A stretch of 40,995 nt of DNA from an uncultured Alistipes sp. GTDB lineage: Bacteria; Bacteroidota; Bacteroidia; Bacteroidales; Rikenellaceae. Positions 1 to 6,170 of this stretch are shown here, one piece after another (within the stretch, counting starts at the first letter, position 1; every line of letters begins with the position of its first letter). The stretch lies in assembly GCA_910586375.1 (NCBI GenBank), contig CAJUIE010000002.1, forward strand, positions 1 through 40,995. Reading direction: 5' to 3'. The notes below the pieces were generated by a model. It did not search any database, was not told the DNA's origin, and saw only the letters and a program-made list of their open reading frames with translations. The position numbers and the translations under genes were made by a program.

Positions 1-128
1 AGATGGAAATTTCCAACACGTCGCACCCGTTCTACACGGGCAAGATGAAGTTGGTTGACACCGCCGGTCGCGTCGATAAGTTTATGAGCCGCTACGCAAA
101 GCGCTACGATAAAAAGAACGCAAAGTAA
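1..128 (+). CDS. rpmE2: 50S ribosomal protein L31 type B, 3' end only
   Basis: This is the C-terminal part of ribosomal protein L31, a small protein of the large subunit at the bridge between subunits. The gene starts before the window, so only about 41 codons are seen, ending with TAA at 126-128. The visible residues include SHPFYTGKMKLVDTAGRVDKF and a basic tail, which match the conserved end of type B (zinc-independent) L31. No zinc-binding cysteines are seen, but the N-terminal half, where they would lie, is missing, so the type is judged from the C-terminal motif. A strong terminator follows 21 bases after the stop, so the gene ends its transcription unit here. Confidence 0.93.
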   Translation, partial: MEISNTSHPFYTGKMKLVDTAGRVDKFMSRYAKRYDKKNAK

Positions 129-149
129 TCTTCGCGATTCGAAAGGGGT

Positions 150-177
150 GGGCCGTACGAAAGTGCGGCCCTTTTTT
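150..177 (+). terminator. Rho-independent terminator of rpmE2
   Basis: A 9-bp stem (150-158 with 163-171, one G-U pair) closes a GAAA tetraloop and is followed by six T residues at 172-177. It lies just after the L31 stop codon. Confidence 0.93.
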
Positions 178-196
178 CGTTGGGAAACCGGGAGAG

Positions 197-267
197 AGAG
201 AGGGGGGGGGCTTCAGACTGATATCGGTCCAATTTTTCATTTTCTATTGTGTATCCCCCCCCTCTCT
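197..267. repeat. Inverted GAGA-G8 tracts flanking a 44-bp spacer
   Basis: An AGAGA tract followed by nine G (to 210) faces its inverted copy, eight C then TCTCT, starting at 255. The arms match over 13 bp around a spacer of about 44 bp. The right arm, read on the minus strand, directly follows the stop codon of the orphan lectin cassette at 267-461. The same GAGA-G9 tract accompanies the two other cassettes at 24666-24678 and 27058-27070. The tract could form a hairpin and is prone to slippage. Its function is unknown. Confidence 0.7.
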
Positions 268-461
268 TATTCCTGCACGCAGCGAACGGGGAAACCGGTC
301 GCACGGCTGTAGTTGCCATCCTCGGGATTCACGAGGGAACTGACGAAGCCTAAGTATGACCCGAACACGCCCGATGCCGAGAAAGGCGAACTGCTCCAGG
401 CGTAACCGACCATGCCTACATCGCCCAGGCCGCCGGAATCGCCGAGGCGGGAACCCGAAGT
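267..461 (-). pseudogene. Orphan FISUMP/C-type-lectin 3' cassette, copy 1
   Basis: On the minus strand this encodes the last 64 residues of a FISUMP-type (Fib_succ_major, C-type-lectin-like) domain: TSGSR, then GYAWSSSP, VNPE, and the typical end ATGFPVRCVQE before TAA. It lacks the rest of a gene: upstream, at 462-470, a run of nine C (minus strand) interrupts the homology, and no start codon, signal peptide or N-terminal domain is seen. It aligns codon by codon with copies 2 (24474-24665) and 3 (26894-26970). Differences between copies 1 and 2 are concentrated at codon positions 1 and 2, which suggests a past variable repeat of a diversity-generating retroelement. Calling it a remnant is inference. 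An open frame continues upstream to about 686 but has no family resemblance. Confidence 0.75.
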
Positions 462-495
462 GGGGGGGGGCAACCGGGGTTTGGGAGAGTAAAAG

Positions 496-702
496 CTATT
501 CGGATTTCCGATACTCCTCTTTAAGACAGTCGATTGTGCGACCGCCGATGCCAAAGTTGGACTCGGGCAACTCTTTGATCGTGACCATGAAGAACTGGCG
601 GGGTATACCGGTTGTTTCGGCGGCAGTAGCGGTGATACGTTCGATAAGTTCGCGCTTCTGCATGTCGTCGAGCGGGCCGCTTTCAATAGAAATATAAGGC
701 AT
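496..702 (-). CDS. 4-oxalocrotonate tautomerase family protein
   Basis: A 68-residue protein of the tautomerase superfamily, small oligomeric enzymes that use the N-terminal proline, exposed by removal of Met, as the catalytic base in keto-enol tautomerisations. The start was placed at 700-702 because the sequence then begins MPYISIESG, giving Pro1; a longer frame upstream would bury that proline. The body (QKRELIERITATAAETTGIP, then FFMVTIKELP and NFGIGG) follows the beta-alpha-beta pattern of the family, and the length is usual for 4-OT-like proteins. The substrate cannot be told from sequence. The gene stands alone between the orphan cassette and the divergent lipoprotein gene. Confidence 0.85.
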   Translation of the reverse strand: MPYISIESGPLDDMQKRELIERITATAAETTGIPRQFFMVTIKELPESNFGIGGRTIDCLKEEYRKSE

Positions 703-735
703 AAAACGATGATTGAATAGGTAAAGGTAAGGATT

Positions 736-769
736 TTTGAACAACATAGGGCAATAATCCTTATCTTTG
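736..769 (+). promoter_or_regulatory. Bacteroidetes-type promoter for the lipoprotein-AraC pair
   Basis: TTTG at 736-739 and TATCTTTG at 762-769 are separated by 22 bp, close to the Bacteroidetes primary sigma-factor consensus. The downstream start codon is at 799, giving a short leader. Confidence 0.7.
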
Positions 770-798
770 TAAAAAGAAAAAGTTTTAATTTTCAAGGG

Positions 799-1656
799 AT
801 GAAAAAGTATCTTGTCGTCGTTGCAGCGGCGCTTTGCGCGTCGACGTCGTGCATCCGCAAGCAGGTGGTTCTCGATATGGCCGATCAGCGCGACTCGTTA
901 ACCCATATCGTGAACAGCAAGGATTCGTTGATCGGTGCAGTTTTCGAGCAGATCAACGCCATAGCCGAGAGTCTGGCCCAGATTAAAAAACGCGAAAACA
1001 TGATTGCTGTTCCGACCGACTCGGAGGGCTCGGCCCGCCTCTTCCGGCAGATCGACGGCGACATTGCGGCCATCGACCGGCTCCTGCAGGAGAACAGGTC
1101 GAAGATTGCGTCGTTACAGGATGCCGCGGTAAAACTGCGGAAAGCCAATCTGAAAGTCGACGGTCTGGAAAAAATGGTGCGCACTCTTCAGGAGCAGGTG
1201 GCAGAGAAGAGCGTCGAAATGGAGCGATTGCGCAAGCAGCTGACCGACCGGGAGCATCAAATCGCAGCACTCGAAGCGCAGGTCATAGGGCAACAGACCG
1301 AAATGGAGACACTGAACGATGAAAATACCGATCTGGAGCATCGTCTCCATGCGGTTTACTACATCGTCGGCTCCGAAAGAGAGTTGCGCGATGCACAGAT
1401 CATCGACAAGGAGGGTTTCATCGGTCGCACGTTGACCGTCGGAAGGAGCGGAGCCATCGACAGCTTCACCCATGCAGACGCCCGGTTACTCTCGGAAATT
1501 CCCGTAGGACACAAGCGCGCAACGATGGTCTCAGCTCATCCCGAAGGCTCCTATCAATGGGTGATCGACAGCGATAAGGTTGTTGACAAACTGGTTATCA
1601 CGGATCCGACGCGCTTCTGGGAATCCTCCAGGATGCTGATCGTGAGCTACAAGTAA
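799..1656 (+). CDS. Coiled-coil lipoprotein of unknown function
   Basis: A 285-residue predicted lipoprotein. The first 18 residues form a signal peptide ending in a lipobox-like STSC, with Cys18 as the likely lipidated residue. Residues about 40-185 are rich in heptad-like charged and leucine repeats (for example MERLRKQLTDREHQIAALEA) and should form a long coiled coil. The C-terminal 100 residues hold a compact conserved-looking domain beginning YYIVGSERELRDAQIIDKEG. This layout recurs in unnamed Bacteroidetes envelope lipoproteins; no enzyme motif is visible. An AraC-family gene starts 6 bases after its stop, so the two are probably co-transcribed from the promoter at 736-769. The role is unknown, perhaps structural at the envelope. 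Confidence 0.8.
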   Translation: MKKYLVVVAAALCASTSCIRKQVVLDMADQRDSLTHIVNSKDSLIGAVFEQINAIAESLAQIKKRENMIAVPTDSEGSARLFRQIDGDIAAIDRLLQENRSKIASLQDAAVKLRKANLKVDGLEKMVRTLQEQVAEKSVEMERLRKQLTDREHQIAALEAQVIGQQTEMETLNDENTDLEHRLHAVYYIVGSERELRDAQIIDKEGFIGRTLTVGRSGAIDSFTHADARLLSEIPVGHKRATMVSAHPEGSYQWVIDSDKVVDKLVITDPTRFWESSRMLIVSYK

Positions 1657-1662
1657 CAACCA

Positions 1663-2604
1663 ATGGATTTCTCGCACCGGTCTCAGTTCCGCGAACCGCT
1701 TTCCACGAAGGGCTGTGCGGAGGAGTGTCGGGACTGTTCCACGTTCCCGGCACCTTTCCGACGGGTTGGCGAGGCGGCTCATTGCTACTTCTCTCCGTTA
1801 CAACTGAGAGCCGGCGAGGAAATCGACTTTTCCGCCGATCAGATAGTGCGCTTCGTTTTCGTCCTTTCGGGCGAGTTGTCTCTCAGACATGAAGCGAGCA
1901 GAGTAGACGTTGGAACGTTGCAATGTCTCTGCGTGGGGCCCGGCAGGCACTTTGTCGCCTTTGCACAGCACGATACACAGGCTGTAGTGCTGACACTCGT
2001 CCAGCATATCGGGTTCTGCGAGCAGGATATTTTCGGCGACACAATGCCCCCTGACACAGAACGATTCACCGAGGCCGTGCCGGTGCTGCCGATACACCAA
2101 AACCTCCAACGGTTACTCTCTGACCTTTTCGCCATACGCGAGCTGAACAACTGCATCCGCTATCACAGGATGAAGGCGGCAGAGATGTTTATGATGATCC
2201 GGGTGCTTTATTCCACAACAGAGCAGGCGCGCTTTTTCCGGGCAATCGTTCACCCAGACAACGATTTCCAGGTCTTTGTCCGCAATAACTACGAACGGGC
2301 TCGGGGTGTAGGAGAACTGGCCGCATTGGCAGGAATGAGTCTTTCGGTCTTCAAACGGCACTTCACCGAACAATTCCACGACAGCGTGTACCACTGGATG
2401 ATGCAGCAAAAGGCGCTGCGCATCCTTGCCGACATCCGCGACGGCGAGCGAAGCACCAGGGCTCTGATGAACAAATACGGCTTCCGGCATTACACCCAGT
2501 TCAGCCGTTTCTGCAAAAACTGCCTGCAGGCGACACCTGCACAGCTGATCGCTGCGGCCGGCCAAAGGCTGCAAGTGAACAAAAAATCAGAGGCTCCGCG
2601 ATAA
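1663..2604 (+). CDS. AraC family transcriptional regulator
   Basis: A 313-residue DNA-binding regulator. The N-terminal half (about residues 35-130) resembles the cupin-like sensing domain of AraC proteins (FVFVLSGELSLRH, VGPGRHFVAF). The C-terminal 100 residues carry the double helix-turn-helix: first helices at VGELAALAGMSLSVFKRHF, second around NKYGFRHYTQFSRFCKNC, ending in the family's ATPAQL motif. The second domain is the part usually needed for promoter binding. It follows the coiled-coil lipoprotein by 6 bases and is likely co-expressed with it; autoregulation of that pair is possible but not shown. The ligand is unknown. The start at 1663 is the first ATG and leaves only a short gap after the upstream stop. 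Confidence 0.88.
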   Translation: MDFSHRSQFREPLSTKGCAEECRDCSTFPAPFRRVGEAAHCYFSPLQLRAGEEIDFSADQIVRFVFVLSGELSLRHEASRVDVGTLQCLCVGPGRHFVAFAQHDTQAVVLTLVQHIGFCEQDIFGDTMPPDTERFTEAVPVLPIHQNLQRLLSDLFAIRELNNCIRYHRMKAAEMFMMIRVLYSTTEQARFFRAIVHPDNDFQVFVRNNYERARGVGELAALAGMSLSVFKRHFTEQFHDSVYHWMMQQKALRILADIRDGERSTRALMNKYGFRHYTQFSRFCKNCLQATPAQLIAAAGQRLQVNKKSEAPR

Positions 2605-2611
2605 TGTTTTC

Positions 2612-2665
2612 AAAACCCATGCAGCTTTACTCCGTCTGCGGGGTTTTCAGGCCGGAGCTTTTTTT
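2612..2665. terminator. Weak terminator between convergent genes
   Basis: An AAAACCC arm at 2612-2618 pairs with GGGTTTT at 2641-2647, and a run of seven T lies at 2659-2665. The stem is short, so this is a tentative terminator for the AraC gene. Confidence 0.35.
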
Positions 2666-2970
2666 CAGGCTTCACCCATCTTGGGGCCTGCTTCGGGCGG
2701 CAGCTGGGGTGAAGGGATTTCGATTTTACCCACGTTACTTTCATAGCGGACGATGTTCTCCTGAAGCGAGCGCAGCAGCCGTTTGGCATGTTCGGGCGTG
2801 AGGATAATGCGACTCTTCACGCGGGCTTTCTGTACGCCGGGGAGTACCGTGGCGAAATCGAGGATAAACTCCGACGTGGAGTGGGATATGATGGCCAGGT
2901 TGGAGTAGAGCCCCTGCGCTACCTCCTCGCCCAGTTCGACATCGAGGCCGAATTGTTTCATCTCTGCCAT
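2665..2970 (-). CDS. DUF3467 domain-containing protein
   Basis: A 101-residue protein matching the DUF3467 family, small widespread bacterial proteins of unknown function. The diagnostic part is the centre: FILDFATVLPG, then the run VKSRIILTPEHAKRLLRSLQ and ENIVRYE, close to the family signature of Phe-x-Leu-x-Pro followed by a helix with PEHAKRL. No signal peptide or membrane segment is present, so it should be cytoplasmic. The C-terminal tail (IPSPQLPPEAGPKMGEA) is proline-rich and probably disordered. It is transcribed alone from a promoter that is part of a perfect palindrome at 2994-3011. Confidence 0.87.
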   Translation of the reverse strand: MAEMKQFGLDVELGEEVAQGLYSNLAIISHSTSEFILDFATVLPGVQKARVKSRIILTPEHAKRLLRSLQENIVRYESNVGKIEIPSPQLPPEAGPKMGEA

Positions 2971-2993
2971 AAACGGAAAGAATATTGATAGTA

Positions 2994-3011
2994 CAAAAGT
3001 AGTTACTTTTG
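2994..3011. promoter_or_regulatory. Palindromic pair of divergent -7 elements
   Basis: CAAAAGTA (2994-3001), GT, TACTTTTG (3004-3011) is a perfect inverted repeat. Read on the minus strand the left arm is a TAnnTTTG -7 element 24 bases before the DUF3467 start; the right arm is the same element pointing to the plus strand. It could be a divergent promoter or an operator overlapping the promoter. Confidence 0.6.
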
Positions 3012-3126
3012 TCTTCCGATATGCCAGCCGACACCCAAAGTTTTCGATATTTTATCAACACAATCGAAGCTTACAAAACATCGAAACGCTTTTTTCGCTC
3101 TTCATGATGCGTATATCGGGGCTTTT

Positions 3127-3209
3127 TCGTACCTTTGGCTGCGCCTTAGATACTCCCGCTCGGCAAAAGCAGGTAAACTTGCCTTTGCTCTCGCTTAATC
3201 GTACCTTTG
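3127..3209 (+). repeat. Promoter-bearing dispersed repeat, copy A
   Basis: About 83 bp that recurs at 27994-28135 (two tandem copies) and 30480-30562. It runs from TCGTACCTTTG through GCGCCTTAGATACTCCCGCT and an AT-rich centre to TCGTACCTTTG. The 3' end is a complete Bacteroidetes promoter: TTG at 3179-3181, 20 bp, TACCTTTG at 3202-3209. The LysE-cmk-ispH operon starts 34 bp downstream, so the repeat most likely drives it. Confidence 0.8.
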
Positions 3210-3242
3210 ACTGCGCCTTAGAGACTCTTTTTTGATCCGGAC

Positions 3243-3920
3243 ATGACCTTCGATATTCTGCATCTGCTTTTTCGCGGCCTCTGCGTCGGCATCGCAGCTT
3301 CGATCACCGTCGGCCCTGTAGCAGTGCTCTGCATCCAGCGCACACTCTCCAAGAATCGACGTTCGGGCATCGTCTCCGGCATCGGCGTGGCCTGCGCCGA
3401 CACGTTCATGGCTATGGCAGCGTTTTTCTTCTACTCGATGCTCCAGAGCCAGATCGAGCAGTACAACACACTGCTGCGGATCGTCGGAGGGATTTTCGTG
3501 GTGATTGTCGGCGTTTACATCTTCGCACAGAACCCCGTGCCGCAGATCCGCCGTAACCGGGCCGGGAAAAGCTCTCTGTGGCAGGATTTCGCCTCGATCT
3601 TCGGACTCACGATCGCCAACTTCATCATGGTTATTCCCTATATTCTGGCTTTTTTCGCCGTGTTCGACATTTCGTCGGGCGACATCATGGGCGGGGGATT
3701 TGGCGGTTTCGTGCGAGCGGCTGTCGTCATCGCCGGATTTTTCGGCGGAGCCGTGGCCTGGTGGACATTCCTCGCTTTTTTCATCAATTTGTTCCGGCGG
3801 CGCTTCCGTCCACGGCACATGCTGACAATCAATCATATAGCCGGTTTTTTCATCGGCATACTGGGCGTTTACACCATCTTATCTACCTTTTTTGACATCT
3901 TTCCCAATGTCGGACACTGA
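3243..3920 (+). CDS. LysE/RhtB family translocator
   Basis: A 225-residue integral membrane protein of the LysE superfamily, which exports amino acids or related small metabolites. The family motif is seen near the N-terminus (residues about 17-32, IAASITVGPVAVLCIQ, with the Gly-Pro pair). About six hydrophobic segments follow, near residues 5-30, 38-62, 75-95, 118-140, 155-185 and 200-220, fitting the LysE topology. The exported substrate cannot be predicted. It is the first gene of an operon with cmk, whose ATG lies inside its last codons (14-bp overlap), and it sits directly behind the promoter repeat at 3127-3209. Confidence 0.85.
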   Translation: MTFDILHLLFRGLCVGIAASITVGPVAVLCIQRTLSKNRRSGIVSGIGVACADTFMAMAAFFFYSMLQSQIEQYNTLLRIVGGIFVVIVGVYIFAQNPVPQIRRNRAGKSSLWQDFASIFGLTIANFIMVIPYILAFFAVFDISSGDIMGGGFGGFVRAAVVIAGFFGGAVAWWTFLAFFINLFRRRFRPRHMLTINHIAGFFIGILGVYTILSTFFDIFPNVGH

Positions 3921-4614
3921 AAACCGCATCGTCATCGCCATCGACGGCTTCTCGTCGTGCGGCAAAAGCACCTTTGCCAAGGCTATTGCCGCACGGCTGG
4001 GTTATATCTTCATCGATACAGGCGCCATGTATCGTGCCGTGACACTTTATGCCCTGGAACAGGGTGCTATCCGTTCGGGCATCGTTGACGAAGAGGCCGT
4101 CGTTGCCCTGCTGGATGATATGGACATCACCTTTCGCTTCAATCCACAGCGGGGGGCCAGCGATATTTACGTCGACGGCAACCTGGTAGAGGGAAAGATA
4201 CGGACTATCGAGGTATCGAACTGCGTCAGCCAGGTTTCGGCCATTCCCGCTGTCAGGCAGAAGCTCGTAGCCATGCAGCAGGAAATGGGTCGCCACCGGG
4301 GAGTGGTAATGGACGGTCGTGACATAGGTACGGTAGTCTTTCCCGATGCCGAACTGAAGCTCTTTATGACAGCCGACCCGGCTGTACGGGCCCAACGTCG
4401 CTATGATGAACTCTCAGCCAAAGGGCAGCAGGTTACGCTCAGCGACATCGAGCGCAACGTCCGCGAACGCGACCAGGCCGACATGACTCGTGCCGTGTCA
4501 CCACTGCGCAAAGCGGAGGATGCCATAGAACTGGATAACAGCCACATGACCATCGACGAACAGATGAAGTGGTTCATGGAACGCCTGGCCGATGTATATC
4601 GAAATCGACGATAA
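3907..4614 (+). CDS. cmk: Cytidylate kinase
   Basis: Cytidylate kinase phosphorylates CMP and dCMP to the diphosphates using ATP, a cytoplasmic step of pyrimidine salvage and RNA turnover. The 235-residue protein shows the P-loop GFSSCGKST at residues 14-22, DTGAMYR at 37-43 for the nucleotide monophosphate site, and GRDIGTVVFPDA. The ATG at 3907 was chosen: a TTG 15 bases earlier is in frame, but the ATG gives the usual N-terminal length. It overlaps the LysE gene by 14 bp and the ispH gene by 23 bp, so the three are translationally coupled. Confidence 0.95.
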   Translation: MSDTENRIVIAIDGFSSCGKSTFAKAIAARLGYIFIDTGAMYRAVTLYALEQGAIRSGIVDEEAVVALLDDMDITFRFNPQRGASDIYVDGNLVEGKIRTIEVSNCVSQVSAIPAVRQKLVAMQQEMGRHRGVVMDGRDIGTVVFPDAELKLFMTADPAVRAQRRYDELSAKGQQVTLSDIERNVRERDQADMTRAVSPLRKAEDAIELDNSHMTIDEQMKWFMERLADVYRNRR

Positions 4615-5458
4615 ATCGGGGTTCTGCTTCGGCGTGGTCCGGGCAATCGGCGAGGCTGAGAAGGCGCTCGCCGGGAGTGGCACGGTCTATTCACTGGGCG
4701 ACATCGTGCACAACCGCATCGAGGTACAACGGCTCGAACAGCAGGGGTTGCAAACCGTGACACACGCCGATATGGAACAGCTGGCGGGCTGCCGGCTTTT
4801 TATTCGGGCGCATGGCGAACCTCCAGCCACCTATGCCGCTGCCCGGCGGTTGGGAATCGGGGTTATCGACGCCACATGCCCCGTCGTAGCGCGTTTGCAG
4901 GAACGCGTAAAGCGGGCCCACGAAGCAATGCGTCCCATAGGCGGACAAGTCGTCATCCTCGGCAAACGGGGCCATGCCGAGGTGGTAGGGCTCACGGGTC
5001 AGGTCGACGATCCTACGGTGGTCGTAGAAAGCGAGGCCGACCTTGCGCAGATCGACTTCACCCGACCGGTCTACTTCCTCTCCCAGACCACCCAGAGCAT
5101 CGCGCTATTTCAGCGGTTGGGCGACGTAATCCTGCACCGGGCAACCGACCCTGCCGCCGTACGCATCGACGATACGATCTGCCGTCAGGTCTCGGGCCGC
5201 GAGGAGCATCTGGCGCAGTTCGCCGGGCGGTTCGATGTCGTGATCTTTGTCTGCGGCCGCAAGTCGTCCAACGGCAAAGTTCTCTTCGAGGTATGCCGCC
5301 ACGCCAACCCTTGCACTTATACGGTCGAGGAGCCCGCAGAGCTGCGGCCCGAGTGGTTCGGGGAAGCAACTTCGGTGGGTATCTGTGGCGCTACGTCGAC
5401 ACCCAAATGGCTGATGCAACAAGTGGCCGAGGCCGTCGGGGGCCTTAGTGAAAGGTGA
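4592..5458 (+). CDS. ispH: 4-hydroxy-3-methylbut-2-enyl diphosphate reductase
   Basis: IspH (LytB) is the last enzyme of the MEP isoprenoid pathway; it reduces HMBPP to IPP and DMAPP with a [4Fe-4S] cluster. All three cluster cysteines are at the canonical spacing: Cys12 (GFCFGV), Cys96 (DATCPVV) and Cys197 (DDTIC). His40, His74 (RAHGEPP), His128 and Glu130 of the diphosphate site are also present, as is the SQTTQ motif. At 288 residues it is a usual-length, single-domain protein. The start lies inside cmk (23-bp overlap), suggesting translational coupling. Confidence 0.96.
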   Translation: MYIEIDDKSGFCFGVVRAIGEAEKALAGSGTVYSLGDIVHNRIEVQRLEQQGLQTVTHADMEQLAGCRLFIRAHGEPPATYAAARRLGIGVIDATCPVVARLQERVKRAHEAMRPIGGQVVILGKRGHAEVVGLTGQVDDPTVVVESEADLAQIDFTRPVYFLSQTTQSIALFQRLGDVILHRATDPAAVRIDDTICRQVSGREEHLAQFAGRFDVVIFVCGRKSSNGKVLFEVCRHANPCTYTVEEPAELRPEWFGEATSVGICGATSTPKWLMQQVAEAVGGLSER

Positions 5459-5495
5459 AACGCGGGCCAAAGGCCGGGTGTTAGAAAGTATACAA

Positions 5496-5522
5496 ATTCT
5501 TCGGCACTACGTGCTTCAGAAT
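5496..5522. repeat. REP-like palindrome after ispH
   Basis: ATTCT and AGAAT arms enclose TCGGCACTACGTGCTTC, itself containing a GCAC/GTGC stem. This resembles intergenic palindromes of the 'attcttcg...cagaatgac' type common in bacterial genomes. The rest of 5459-5678 holds a related partial motif near 5606-5616 (AGATTCTTCGG) and no gene. Confidence 0.55.
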
Positions 5523-5678
5523 GACAACCAGTCTTTAGACTGTTCGGGACATAGCCCCCGGCTACGGAGGCTCGAAAACTCGCCACCGCTGGCTACGACT
5601 CGCTTTTAGATTCTTCGGCGACCGAAGGGAAGGGCACGCCGAAGGCGCGAGACGAAAGCCCGAAAAACAAAAACAGCT

Positions 5679-6170
5679 ATGAATAAACCGATGAAAACCT
5701 ACCTCGTCCGTTCGCTCAAATATTTCGTCGCCCTGTGCATCATCTGCGCCCTCATCATGGCCTTGATGCTCCTTACGGGCACCTCGGCCCTTTCGCTTCA
5801 GGAGACACTCTATGTGATGTTCCGCACCGACCGTTTTGCCTCTCTGGCCGTTGCTGTTGTCGTGCTCTCGGCGCTTTATCCACGATTCGGATTCTCCGTG
5901 CGCCGGATCGAGGGCAACATCGTCGAAAACCGCACGCAGATCATCAATGCATTCAAGTCGGCAGGATTTTCGCTGCACAGCAATGTCGAGGAAACGATGA
6001 TCTTCCGCGCCGAGAGACTCCCGCACCGGCTGCTGCTCCTCTTCGAGGACGAAATCCACGTTTCGCAATCCGGACAGTGGATCGTTCTGGAAGGTATCCG
6101 CCGGGGTGTGGCACGCGTCGAATATCGCCTCGATTCATACTTACGAATGACACGACACAACAATGAATAA
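5679..6170 (+). CDS. Small membrane protein of unknown function
   Basis: A 163-residue protein with two hydrophobic segments: residues about 14-34 (YFVALCIICALIMALMLLTG) and about 52-68 (ASLAVAVVVLSALYPRF). A C-terminal cytoplasmic-looking domain of about 90 residues follows, with a strand-rich pattern (FRAERLPHRLLLLFEDEIHV, WIVLEGIRRGVARVEYRL). I do not recognise a named family, though similar short proteins occur next to S41 peptidases in Bacteroidetes. The downstream protease gene starts inside its last codons (8-bp overlap), so it heads the operon running to yidD. An in-frame ATG four codons later is an alternative start. Confidence 0.75.
   Translation: MNKPMKTYLVRSLKYFVALCIICALIMALMLLTGTSALSLQETLYVMFRTDRFASLAVAVVVLSALYPRFGFSVRRIEGNIVENRTQIINAFKSAGFSLHSNVEETMIFRAERLPHRLLLLFEDEIHVSQSGQWIVLEGIRRGVARVEYRLDSYLRMTRHNNE

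Noticed and set aside
2604..2801. A short plus-strand frame after the AraC gene
   Set aside because: It passes through a terminator-like structure and is antisense to the DUF3467 gene.
3061..3240. Possible CRISPR-like direct repeats
   Set aside because: The repeated units are about 80 bp, contain promoters and occur at separate loci without regular spacers. No cas genes are present.
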